NCBI GenBank assembly: GCA_001570385.1
Contig: BBYL01000007.1
Span: forward strand, 248,001 to 312,000
DNA: 64,000 nucleotides
Source: Microtetraspora glauca
GTDB lineage: Bacteria > Actinomycetota > Actinomycetes > Streptosporangiales > Streptosporangiaceae
Reading direction: 5' to 3'
Shown here: piece after piece, positions 25,901 through 32,659 of the stretch
Layout of the letters: each line of letters opens with the position of its first letter
Position numbering within the stretch: the first letter of the stretch is position 1
Made by a program: the position numbers and the translations under genes
Notes under the pieces: generated by a model
The model's database searches: none
What the model was told of the DNA's origin: nothing
The model's input: only the letters and a program-made list of their open reading frames with translations

Positions 25901-26078
25901 GCAGCGCTTTCGCCGGATTGGCCGGTTCGTCGTCCCCCCATACCTCTGCGACGAGCCGGTCCGCGTTCACGGTCCGGCAGGCGAGTGCGAGGGCTGCGAG
26001 CAGCGCCTGAGCCCTCTCGCCGACCACCGGCTGCCCTCGCCACCGCACGCCGTCGAGCAGGCTCAGGTAGATGGGCAT
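22968..26078 (-). CDS. AfsR/SARP-type regulator with NB-ARC ATPase and TPR region
   Basis: A 1036-residue multidomain regulator. Residues about 1-90 are an OmpR-like winged helix (LVSRTRAVVGSEALVTEGGG, then YRLEV), about 95-245 the bacterial transcriptional activation domain, about 255-540 an AAA/NB-ARC module with Walker A GPGGLGKT near 271-278 and a LLVLDNCEHL Walker B, and about 600-1036 helical TPR-like repeats. This is the AfsR/LuxR-LAL-like architecture of global antibiotic regulators. It is convergent with the DrrAB operon, whose promoter carries SARP-type repeats. ATP/ADP exchange and partner binding via TPRs probably gate its activity. The ATG at 26078 fits the winged-helix start. 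Confidence 0.92.
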   Translation of the reverse strand: MPIYLSLLDGVRWRGQPVVGERAQALLAALALACRTVNADRLVAEVWGDDEPANPAKALQVLVSRTRAVVGSEALVTEGGGYRLEVPPDRVDAGRLHDLASRARALLVENPAAAAAAAEEALAQGIGALPPEGGGPLAEVRRLAERDLASARLVLSRARSRSGDHGPALPGLEEAVRVHPEDEGLLTDLLRSEAAVRGTGAALDRFERYRSDLRERIGADVGPELRRVHQELLALDSPVRAGVRFDTTPLLGRGDDLRRVRALLAASRVVSILGPGGLGKTRLGHAVAREAPQPVVHFVELVGVTAAEDLVGEVGSALGVRDSVTGRRTLTPRQRADIRARIAQQLDVAPTLLVLDNCEHLVEAVADLVAYLTATTRELRVLTTTRSPLAIAAERVYPLPQLGTGDAVELFRDRATAARPGVRLDEEDVRAVVARLDGLPLAIELAAAKVRVMSPAEIARRLADRFALLRGGDRSAPSRHQTLLAVIDWSWNLLGERQRLALRRLSAFPDGFALDAAEEVLGGDALGDIEELVEQSLLTVVETADGVRYRMLETVREFGRVRLDSAGETAEARAAVRAWAVGYADRHGVRLYSPEQVDAVDRLRSEETNLADILRESLADPDPETVVVLFSALGGYWTIRGDHPRGIVLTPAVAAALTGWTPPPRLLDRTRVALSMALFNTLMVSAEEIGGLVRMLSALGADSANPAIRALVTTLLTTVANPENGFDTLIADPDPMIRQIALHWLSHGLENAGDPAGAIEAARAALQLVGDDDGPWRRAVLHTQLASLYAHLGDSASASGHATEALPVLERLGAVDDAIQLRAALAMAALTEGRRDEAARMIDDLEALASQGTYGGVLSAAAGRAQLALVDGDIAEGLRRHRETAEVLQNLRVPGTPDGFTPWTILGEVIALSAFAQYGEGDDGADFFESLRTKVLVIFGPDHTFRDFPVVGMVLAGLGIWGLLKGALPAEEAVRLLVLADRFAYNRFTPTMQWSVLSAHAERIAPGVLSRIGTEYGEQRGPDLLAEARTVLERVG

Positions 26079-26377
26079 GGCGCAAGTCTAGTTTTCGCCG
26101 AGCCACCCACCCGTTCTCATCTTCGACCCGTAAATGGAAAGCGGCGTGTGTCTGGACGAGGGACTGATGGACGGGCCTCATTCAGTAGTGTCGATCTCCA
26201 TGGAGAACCGTCCGGCCTGATGCTCCGGCGGCACGGGCGATCAGCGCGCTGTCTCGGTCTGGACCTTCACCACGACCCACCAGGGAGTCATCGGAACGGT
26301 CCACGGTGACTTCAACCGCGCGGTCAAGATTGCACGCAGACGCCCGGGCCGGGAATGTGTCCCTGATTCGCTCTGAG

Positions 26378-26419
26378 AGCGGGAGACGGGGGTCGAACCC
26401 GCGCTGTCAGCTTGGGAAG
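26378..26419 (-). repeat. tRNA-Gly(CCC) 3'-half fragment (att-like)
   Basis: Thirty-nine of 42 bases match the 3' part of the tRNA-Gly gene at 39518-39591, with the 27 bases 26393-26419 identical and in the same orientation. The match runs from the acceptor stem through the T-arm into the anticodon loop; the 5' half of a tRNA is absent. It looks like an attachment site left by integration at tRNA-Gly, with three substitutions in the acceptor/T-stem part showing age. Confidence 0.75.
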
Positions 26420-26628
26420 TCTTTCAAGACCGAGCCTCCTGGGCTGCGCAAACGCTGACCTGGACCTGATGTGGTCGAGTCACCGTGAGTCCCCGCTGCT
26501 TCCCGCTGATCGCCGACCGAACGGGCACGCAACGGGCACGCCTGTCTTCTGCAACGCTCAGCCGTACCAAGCGACGTGAATGATCTCCGTCAGACGTCGG
26601 TACTCGACGATGCCCTCGTGGGCAACGA

Positions 26629-26651
26629 CTAACTTGCAGCGGCTAAGTTAG
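26629..26651. promoter_or_regulatory. Candidate MarR operator
   Basis: A perfect inverted repeat ctaactt-N9-aagttag ends 18 bp before the MarR start codon; another aagtt follows at 26658. It is AT-rich relative to its surroundings and placed for autoregulation of the MarR-hydrolase operon. Confidence 0.65.
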
Positions 26652-26669
26652 CATGTTAAGTTCTACTAC

Positions 26670-27107
26670 GTGGAACGCAACCTGAGTTTCAACCTGCATG
26701 TGCTCACCGCCCGGCTGGACCGGGCGGCCGACCGGATCCTGCGGGCGGAGCACAACGTGTCCTACAGCCGCTTTGTGGCGCTGACCCTGGTGGGGGAGCT
26801 GGGGGCTTCGACGCAACGGACCCTTGCCGAATACCTCGGTGTGACCGAGCCGTCGGTAAGCCGCATGACCGCTGTCCTTGCCGCCGACGGGCTTCTCGAC
26901 GTCCAGCCCGACCCGGCCGGGGGGCACCGCCGACGGCTGAGCCTCACCGATGAGGGAAAGCAGCTGGTGGCCTCGATCCAGCAGGGGTTCGAAGACCGGC
27001 TGGCCGCAGTTGTTGCACAGAGTGGCGTGCCGTACGAGGAGTATGCCGAGCACACCGCGCGGCTGCTGGCGACGTTCGACCGGCTGGAGCGGGAGGCGGG
27101 CAAGTGA
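26670..27107 (+). CDS. MarR-family transcriptional regulator
   Basis: A 145-residue MarR-type winged-helix protein: FVALTLVGELGASTQRTLAE, then YLGVTEPSVSRMTAVLAADG is the HTH and PDPAGGHRRRLSLTDEG the wing. It starts with GTG at 26670. Its TGA overlaps the GTG of the following hydrolase gene (GTGA), so the two are translationally coupled. An inverted repeat lies just upstream. It probably autorepresses and is relieved by a small molecule handled by the hydrolase. Confidence 0.9.
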   Translation: MERNLSFNLHVLTARLDRAADRILRAEHNVSYSRFVALTLVGELGASTQRTLAEYLGVTEPSVSRMTAVLAADGLLDVQPDPAGGHRRRLSLTDEGKQLVASIQQGFEDRLAAVVAQSGVPYEEYAEHTARLLATFDRLEREAGK

Positions 27108-27949
27108 ACCAGGGCATCCAGACCCCGTCGTTACGCCAGCGCACCATCCTTTCAGCAGACGGCACGGCGATCAGCTATCAGACGATGGGTGCCGGACCGG
27201 GTCTCATCGTGGTCGGTGGCACTCTGAAAACCTCGGAGGACTACCTGCCGCTGGCCTCCACGCTGGCCCGCTCCTTTACGGTGCACATCGTCGACCGGCG
27301 AGGGCGTGGCGCCAGCGGCCCGCAGGGACCCCAATACGCCCTGGGAAAGGAAGTAGAAGATCTCCTCGCTGTCCAGGCGGAGACCGGGGCGCGACTAGCG
27401 TTCGGACACAGCTACGGCGGACTGGTCATCCTCGAGACCGCACGCTCGTTCCGGCTGTTCGATCGCATCGCGGTCTACGAGCCCGGAGTGCCCTGCGCCC
27501 CTGTGCCCACCGCCTGGATGGCCCCGTACCGGGAACGGCTGGGCGCGGGTGACCCCTACGGCGCGTTCGTTCATTTCATCCAAGGTTCGGGCGGTGCGCC
27601 GGCCATTATGACCAAACTGCCCCACTGGTATCTGCGCATGGCGTTGCGTGTGGGATTCCGCGGGCCGACCTGGCAGCGGATGCGGCCCCTTCTGGAGGCC
27701 TGTCTGGTCGAGCACGAGCAGATTGCAGCCCAACAGGGTCGGCTCACCGAGTTCGCGAACGTCACCAGCTCAGTGCTGCTCCTGGTGGGCGGCCGCTCGT
27801 CGCCCGCGCACCGAGCCGAGTTCGCAATGCTCCGCGACACGCTGCCCAACGCCGCACTCGAAACCTTGGACGGCCTCAACCATTTGGGGCCATCCGAACA
27901 GAAATCAGCCCCGGTTGTGGCCGAGCGGGCTCTCGCTTTCTTCCTGTGA
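27104..27949 (+). CDS. Alpha/beta hydrolase coupled to MarR regulator
   Basis: A 281-residue alpha/beta hydrolase: VDRRGRGASG strand-loop, nucleophile elbow GHSYGG near residues 99-104, acid region VLLLVGGRSSPAHRAEF, and LDGLNHLGPSEQ containing the catalytic histidine. It starts with GTG overlapping the MarR stop codon. Related MarR-coupled hydrolases act on esters or lactones, but the substrate here is unknown. The frame ends at the edge of a decayed integrase fragment. Confidence 0.87.
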   Translation: MNQGIQTPSLRQRTILSADGTAISYQTMGAGPGLIVVGGTLKTSEDYLPLASTLARSFTVHIVDRRGRGASGPQGPQYALGKEVEDLLAVQAETGARLAFGHSYGGLVILETARSFRLFDRIAVYEPGVPCAPVPTAWMAPYRERLGAGDPYGAFVHFIQGSGGAPAIMTKLPHWYLRMALRVGFRGPTWQRMRPLLEACLVEHEQIAAQQGRLTEFANVTSSVLLLVGGRSSPAHRAEFAMLRDTLPNAALETLDGLNHLGPSEQKSAPVVAERALAFFL

Positions 27950-28074
27950 AGGTTCAGCCAAGCGGTCTCGTGATCGTTTCGGAGTCGCCTCGATGACACC
28001 CCCGTCGTCCCTCGCACCGCACTCAACCTGTTCGCCATAGCAATGCGTCCGGCCTCGCAACGCTGGCCATGCCA

Positions 28075-28230
28075 CGCACCGGCAACATGCTCGCCGCCGA
28101 GTCAGGGGGCCTCAAGGACCTGATGGCAAGGATGGGGCACGACAACGTCAGGGCGGCGATGATCTATCAGCACGCTGCACGTGGGGCGGACAAGGCGATC
28201 ACGGACGCGGATGTGCCCCTGTTGCAATAG
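28075..28230 (+). pseudogene. C-terminal fragment of a tyrosine integrase
   Basis: The frame encodes RTGNMLAAESGGLKDLMARM, then GHDNVRAAMIYQHAARGADKAITDA, ending at TAG 28228. This is nearly identical to the C-terminal catalytic part of the integrase remnant at 38917-39438, including the GH and Tyr-containing IYQH motifs, with a one-codon deletion. Everything upstream of the HxxR box is missing, so it is a dead fragment. Confidence 0.85.
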
Positions 28231-28238
28231 CTATTGCA
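28223..28238. repeat. 16-bp perfect palindrome
   Basis: tgcaatagctattgca is a perfect, AT-rich 16-bp palindrome that overlaps the stop codon of the integrase fragment and lies 14 bp from the 3' end of the convergent P-loop gene. It could be a protein-binding or recombination site. Confidence 0.7.
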
Positions 28239-28252
28239 GTACGAGAATCAGT

Positions 28253-28945
28253 TCAAGAGCACCCCGGCGCCTGAGGCAGGCGGAGATGGGTGGCCACCTC
28301 GGTGACGAGGTCTTCGACGGGACGGGTGCCGTCTACCGAGACCGTACACAGCCCGTGGGCGGTGGCTTGCTGGCGGACCTCCTCATCCCACAGCGCGTCT
28401 CGGGCGAGGCGTTTGGCGAGCATTTCTTCTGGACCGTGGGATCCCCATGTGGCTCGGGCTCGCAGAGGGTCGGCATAGCGCATGGCCAGAACACGCCGAC
28501 GGAACTCGGGGGAAGGCAGCAAGAACACCGCCTGGTGAAAGCCGGCAAGCAGGGGCGCGACATCGCGGGGCAGGACGCCGAAGTAGTCGACCAGGACGAT
28601 CCGGTCATTGGGAAGGGCAAGGAGATCCTCGATGAGGAAGCCGATCACCTCTCCATGCAGGCTGGCCATCGACTGGAACACTTCCTGTGCCGACCGGCCC
28701 GCCCATACCTGTCCAGGCGCAGCGCCCAATAGGGCGTGCAGGTGAGGGTGATGCTGCCGCGTACTTCGGGCCACCCAGTCGTGTTCTGCTCGGTCACCGT
28801 TGTAGAGCCGGGCGTCGTGTCGGCGGGCCAGCGCCATAGTCACTGTGCTCTTGCCGGCTCCTGTTCCACCGGCGATCCAACGTACGTGCGCCAGATGCTC
28901 GATGAGCGTCCTATCGCTGCCTGGGGCAGTGCCGGGAGGCTTCAT
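28253..28945 (-). CDS. P-loop NTPase/kinase-like protein
   Basis: A 230-residue single-domain P-loop protein resembling AAA-type small-molecule kinases. Walker A is GGTGAGKST at residues 26-34; DRIVLVDYFGVLP looks like the Walker B/acid strand; RRRVLAMRYADPLRARATW is a possible lid with arginines. ATG 28945 is preferred because it sits shortly before Walker A; the frame continues 31 codons upstream with a Cys-rich, unlikely sequence. It lies between two integrase fragments, consistent with cargo of a decayed mobile element. Substrate unknown. Confidence 0.7.
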   Translation of the reverse strand: MKPPGTAPGSDRTLIEHLAHVRWIAGGTGAGKSTVTMALARRHDARLYNGDRAEHDWVARSTRQHHPHLHALLGAAPGQVWAGRSAQEVFQSMASLHGEVIGFLIEDLLALPNDRIVLVDYFGVLPRDVAPLLAGFHQAVFLLPSPEFRRRVLAMRYADPLRARATWGSHGPEEMLAKRLARDALWDEEVRQQATAHGLCTVSVDGTRPVEDLVTEVATHLRLPQAPGCS

Positions 28946-29154
28946 GCACACGAGTGTCCTGATGTATTTCGCATAATCACAGTCTTGTTCTTCACATGCA
29001 CAGGGATTGAGTATGAGAGAGAGGGCGAACATGTTCACTGGCTATAGCAACCATCATTGGTTGTGCGGCGCCGCATGCTTCTCCCCATGCCCCGACGATC
29101 AGCCCGTGACCGGGATCTTTCCGCGCGGCGCGCACGCCTCGCCTGCCTGATCGG

Positions 29155-29232
29155 CGGAGCGGCTTCAACACCTGGACGCGCTGGGTGGATGTGGTCAAGG
29201 AGATGGGTCTCCCCGGCCTCCACTTCCATGAT
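29155..29232 (+). pseudogene. Internal fragment of a tyrosine integrase
   Basis: Twenty-six codons encode RSGFNTWTRWVDVVKEMGLP, then GLHFHD, matching the region just before the HxxR box of the integrase remnant at 38917-39438 (RSGFNTRTRWVDVVREMGMP). Nothing else of the gene is nearby in order: the C-terminal piece lies 1 kb to the left. The rest of 28946-29347 contains no gene that I can support. Confidence 0.8.
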
Positions 29233-29347
29233 CCGCCTTGGTGCTGGCCGCCGTGGCTGCACGCTCTGATCGCACGTGCGAAACACGTACCTTTGATCCT
29301 TGTCCTTCGACGTGTCAACGAACCGCCCCTTCGAGGGTCTTGAAGGT

Positions 29348-29842
29348 GTGATAGATACCTCGACGAGGACGAGCGAGGTCTCGGCATTCGCGGAGCTGTT
29401 CGCGAGCCAGTGCCGGGCATTGGTACGGCTGGCGGGGCTGCTCGGCGCGGATGATCCAGAAGACATCGTTCAGGAGGCGTTCGCTCGCCTGCACTCGCGT
29501 CGGCTACGGGACGACGGGGCCGCGCTTGGCTACTTGCGCGTGACTGTCTGCAACCTGACCCGTAAACGGCTGCGTCATCTACGAGTGGCAAGGCTGTGCC
29601 GCATAGAACCGTCCGGTCCGATGCCCAGCAGCGAGCACATCGCGATCGTCTCTGAAGAGCATCGTGAGTTGCTTGCCGCCCTGGACGGCCTGCCGCGCCG
29701 TCAGCGTGAGGTTCTTGTCCTGCGTTATTGGCTGGATCTATCCGAACGTGAGATCGCCGAGGCCATTGGTGTATCGCCGGGCTCGGTGAAAACACACGCC
29801 AGCCGCGGCATCGCCGCTCTGAGCAAAGTACTGGAGACGTGA
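29348..29842 (+). CDS. ECF RNA polymerase sigma factor (SigE-like family)
   Basis: A 164-residue sigma-70 family protein with region 2 (FAELFASQCRALVRLAGLLG, then ADDPEDIVQEAFARLH) and region 4 (LPRRQREVLVLRYWLDLSER, then EIAEAIGVSPGSVKTHASRG). This matches the actinobacterial SigE-like extracytoplasmic function group. The start is taken as GTG 29348; a TTG 16 codons upstream is an alternative. Its stop overlaps the next start (TGATG), so it is coupled to a membrane-anchored partner that may act as its sensor or anti-sigma factor. Confidence 0.88.
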   Translation: MIDTSTRTSEVSAFAELFASQCRALVRLAGLLGADDPEDIVQEAFARLHSRRLRDDGAALGYLRVTVCNLTRKRLRHLRVARLCRIEPSGPMPSSEHIAIVSEEHRELLAALDGLPRRQREVLVLRYWLDLSEREIAEAIGVSPGSVKTHASRGIAALSKVLET

Positions 29843-31050
29843 TGACTGAGCTCGAAGACCGTCTGCGTTCGGCACTCGAAGCACGCGCCCACACCTACGG
29901 AACCAGCCCTCAGGCGTGGATCGAGGTGCGCAAGCGCACTCTCCGCTCGCGGCAGCGCCGCATCTGGCTACTCACGCTGGTCCCAATGGCTGCGGCCGCA
30001 ACCGCTCTACCGATGTTCCTGGCCATAGGAAGCGCACAGAACGACGAGGCCGGCACCGGTGTTGTGACCGCTTATGCCAGCACAGCACGTGATGGTGACA
30101 TCTATGCGGATGTCATGCAGGACAAGACAGCGCTTGGTGACCGACTGATCCTCGACAACCCATCGGAGCACAGACCGATGCTCCTTTGGTTTGCAAAGAC
30201 GACAGACGCACAAGGTGTGGCCGGCACGGCGTTCTGTACGGCCACTCAGTCAAGAGACGGTGGAAGCGACGCATCCTGCGGCAACGTTCTCATCGACACC
30301 CGGCCACAGGAGGAACAGGCCTGGGAGGAAGGGGCGACAGCGTCATGGCCGTTGCCGGAGGCGGTGCTGTATTACGGGGTCGCCCGTGAGGGTGTGGCGG
30401 GGGTCTCGGCCGTTGCCGAGGACGGCTCCACAGTTGTCGGTAGGCTCCAACGGCCCGAGGGCGCACCCCTGTCGATCTGGACGGTGAGCGTGCCATCGAA
30501 GGCGCATATAACGGCATTCACGTTCACCGACACCGAGGGGCGGGTCATCGAACGGGTTAAGAAGCAGACCGACCATCTCGGGCCGGAAGCCAACAGCAAC
30601 CCCCTCGGTTCGGCCATGCGGATGCCCGGAGGCCTCACAGCCAACGCGTACGAGACTCCCGACAAAACGCTCATCTGGACGCTGGATGGCCAGGAAGTCG
30701 GCATCCACCTGGTCCGGTCGAAGGACCTGATGACCGACATGGGCGACCGTAAGTACCCCGTTGAGTTCCGGGACCATGGCGACCGCTGGTTCGGCGTCAC
30801 CACCGCCCAGACCACTCGGGTCGCACTGATCTTCAAGGACGGTCGGAGAGTGACCGCCGACACGCGAGCCGATCCCTGGAAGATCGGCGTCCGGTTGTTC
30901 TCCGGCAGCTACCGGCGCCCAGGTGACATCTACCTTGAAGGATTCCAACTCGTCGGCTACAACGAGGCAGGCGCCGCGATCTGGCGCGAGTACCACCCAG
31001 CTCAGAAGCCGCTTTGGCAGACACCTCACCCCATGTCCAGTCCGAGGTAG
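29842..31050 (+). CDS. Membrane-anchored protein coupled to the ECF sigma factor
   Basis: A 402-residue protein with about 45 cytoplasmic residues (basic, LRSRQRRI before the membrane), one membrane helix at about 46-66 and a long extracytoplasmic domain. The topology matches transmembrane anti-sigma factors, and the start overlaps the sigma stop, but no zinc-binding H-x3-C-x2-C motif is present. The outer domain has strand-rich repeats (for example GRVIERVKKQTDHLG, YLEGFQLVGYNEAGAAIW) and one cysteine pair (AFCTATQSRDGGSDASCG). Role as anti-sigma factor is inferred from operon and topology only. Confidence 0.72.
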   Translation: MTELEDRLRSALEARAHTYGTSPQAWIEVRKRTLRSRQRRIWLLTLVPMAAAATALPMFLAIGSAQNDEAGTGVVTAYASTARDGDIYADVMQDKTALGDRLILDNPSEHRPMLLWFAKTTDAQGVAGTAFCTATQSRDGGSDASCGNVLIDTRPQEEQAWEEGATASWPLPEAVLYYGVAREGVAGVSAVAEDGSTVVGRLQRPEGAPLSIWTVSVPSKAHITAFTFTDTEGRVIERVKKQTDHLGPEANSNPLGSAMRMPGGLTANAYETPDKTLIWTLDGQEVGIHLVRSKDLMTDMGDRKYPVEFRDHGDRWFGVTTAQTTRVALIFKDGRRVTADTRADPWKIGVRLFSGSYRRPGDIYLEGFQLVGYNEAGAAIWREYHPAQKPLWQTPHPMSSPR

Positions 31051-31207
31051 CGGGGCCACGTGAACACGTGCAAGTCGGTCTCGCCCTGCCTGGCCCGACG
31101 ATGAGTACGAAGCAGATCATGTTCCGCGGACGTGCTCCGGGCGATGGAGATCCTTCATCCAGATCGCTGATCAGCCAAGCCCGGGTTCCCAGACGTACAT
31201 TGGTCGC

Positions 31208-32269
31208 GTGATCAGTACGTGGGCGACCGAGGCGCTCGCCCTGCTGGATGACGAGAGGGCACGGGTGGGCGTCACGCCGCTCGGCGAATTCCCGCTGCCG
31301 GCATCGTGGGGAGTCCGGCTGTGGCTCAAGGACGAGTCGGCCCAGCCAACCGGCAGCCTCAAGCACCGACTTGCCCGCGCCCTGCTCGCCGACGCGATCG
31401 CCGCGGGCCGGATCGTGGCGGGCACAACGGTCGTCGAGGCCACCGGCGGCTCCATGGCCGTCGCCCAGGCCTACTTCGCCCAGCTGCTCGGCCTGCCGTA
31501 CATCGCGGTCATGCCGAAGAAATCCTCGGGCGAGGAGGTCGAGCGGCTCGGCGGGAGCTACCGGCACGTGGACCCGCCGCTGGCCATCTACGAGGAGGCC
31601 GAGAAGCTGGCCCGCGCGGTGGGCGGCCATTACGTGGACCACTACACGGCGGCAGCGACCGTCGGGTGGCGCGGGGGCAGCCTGGCCGACGAGCTGTTTG
31701 AGCAGGTCACTGAATGCCCACGCTGGATCGTGGTCGGCGCGGGCACCGGCGCGACCGCGGCCGCCGCCGGCCGCCGCCTCCGTGCTGGCGGCCTGCCCGG
31801 ACGGCTGGCGGTGGTCGATCCGGAGAACTCCGCCTACTTCCCCGGCTGGGCGAGTGACGCCCCCGACTACAGCACGGGCATGCCCTCCCGCATCGAGGGC
31901 ATCGGCCGCCCGCGGATGGAGCCGGGATTCGTCGCCGACCTCATCGACCTGGTCGTCCCCGTGCCGGACGCGGCCAGCGTCGCCGCTGCGCGGTGGGTCC
32001 GCCAGGTGACCGGGCTTCCGGTGGGACCGGCCACCGGCACCAACCTGTGGGGAGCGCTGGAGATCATCGCGCGGATGCGGGCCCAGGGCGTCCGGGGCGA
32101 CGTCGTCACCCTCATCGGAGATGCGCACCCCCGTCACCTGCGCGCTTGCCACGACGACGGTTGGGCCGAGAGCAGGGGCCTCGACTGGCGGCCGTACGAG
32201 AAACGGATGGCCCGCCTTCTCGAAGAACACGACGCGGGTGGGGCTATGGACAGGGGAAGCGGACGGTGA
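31208..32269 (+). CDS. PLP-dependent cysteine synthase-like enzyme (Cds1-type)
   Basis: A 353-residue fold-type II PLP enzyme. The Schiff-base lysine is Lys52 in PTGSLKHRLARAL, and the phosphate-binding glycine loop is VVGAGTGATAAAAG. VDPENSAYFPGW and GMPSRIEGIGRPRMEP are diagnostic of the actinobacterial group that includes the L-cysteine desulfhydrase Cds1. It likely releases sulfide, pyruvate and ammonia from cysteine, or makes cysteine; sequence does not decide. The substrate loop reads ATGGSMAVAQ where relatives usually have SSGSTAVSE. It starts with GTG at 31208 and stands alone. Confidence 0.88.
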   Translation: MISTWATEALALLDDERARVGVTPLGEFPLPASWGVRLWLKDESAQPTGSLKHRLARALLADAIAAGRIVAGTTVVEATGGSMAVAQAYFAQLLGLPYIAVMPKKSSGEEVERLGGSYRHVDPPLAIYEEAEKLARAVGGHYVDHYTAAATVGWRGGSLADELFEQVTECPRWIVVGAGTGATAAAAGRRLRAGGLPGRLAVVDPENSAYFPGWASDAPDYSTGMPSRIEGIGRPRMEPGFVADLIDLVVPVPDAASVAAARWVRQVTGLPVGPATGTNLWGALEIIARMRAQGVRGDVVTLIGDAHPRHLRACHDDGWAESRGLDWRPYEKRMARLLEEHDAGGAMDRGSGR

Positions 32270-32659
32270 CGACGAGACCGCCGCCCTCTCGGGGTACCGC
32301 TCTCGGGGCATCTTGGGCTCTTCGGGCCGCAATTACACGTGTTCCAGCGGTGTGGGTTCTTCTGGCGGAACGATGACCAGCGATGAAGCGGTCTGCTTCA
32401 GTAAAGAGCAGGAGCGCGGCCGCGGTGATGTCGTATGACATGCGCGACAGTGAGATCCACCATGGCGAGGCCCCGGCCAACCTCGGGGCTCGCCCGCCGG
32501 ATGGGAGTCGGCACTCGCCGAGCCGGCCCCCGGCGAGGTGTGGATCACGCGGCTGGACTCTCCCCCTATGGGAGGCTTCACGCTACTCCTGACGATCCTG
32601 GTAGCTGGTCAAGGAAGTAGCCGGCACGCTGATCGCCCAGGGGTTGAGGAGAGCGACGT
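32270..32659. other. Gene-free interval upstream of the BtrH-type gene
   Basis: No supported gene. The right half contains the MerR-like promoter element described separately; short frames on both strands lack domains. Confidence 0.5.
32554..32587 (+). promoter_or_regulatory. Candidate MerR-type promoter/operator
   Basis: The sequence tggactctccc-cctat-gggag contains an inverted repeat (ctccc 32560-32564, gggag 32570-32574) directly after a TGGACT (-35-like) box, with cgctac (-10-like) downstream. MerR-family activators bind such dyads in over-long spacers, and actinobacterial examples have the same CTCCCC...GGGAG look. No MerR gene is nearby. It lies about 75 bp upstream of the BtrH-type gene. 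Confidence 0.35.

Larger units (their letters stand above)
26079..26669. other. Gene-free interval with tRNA-Gly fragment and operator
   Basis: Almost 0.6 kb without a supported gene. It contains the tRNA-Gly-derived fragment (26378-26419), a short direct repeat aacgggcacgc at about 26520-26540 of the kind often seen beside actinobacterial integrase genes, and the inverted repeat upstream of the MarR gene. I see no integrase reading frame here. Confidence 0.55.
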
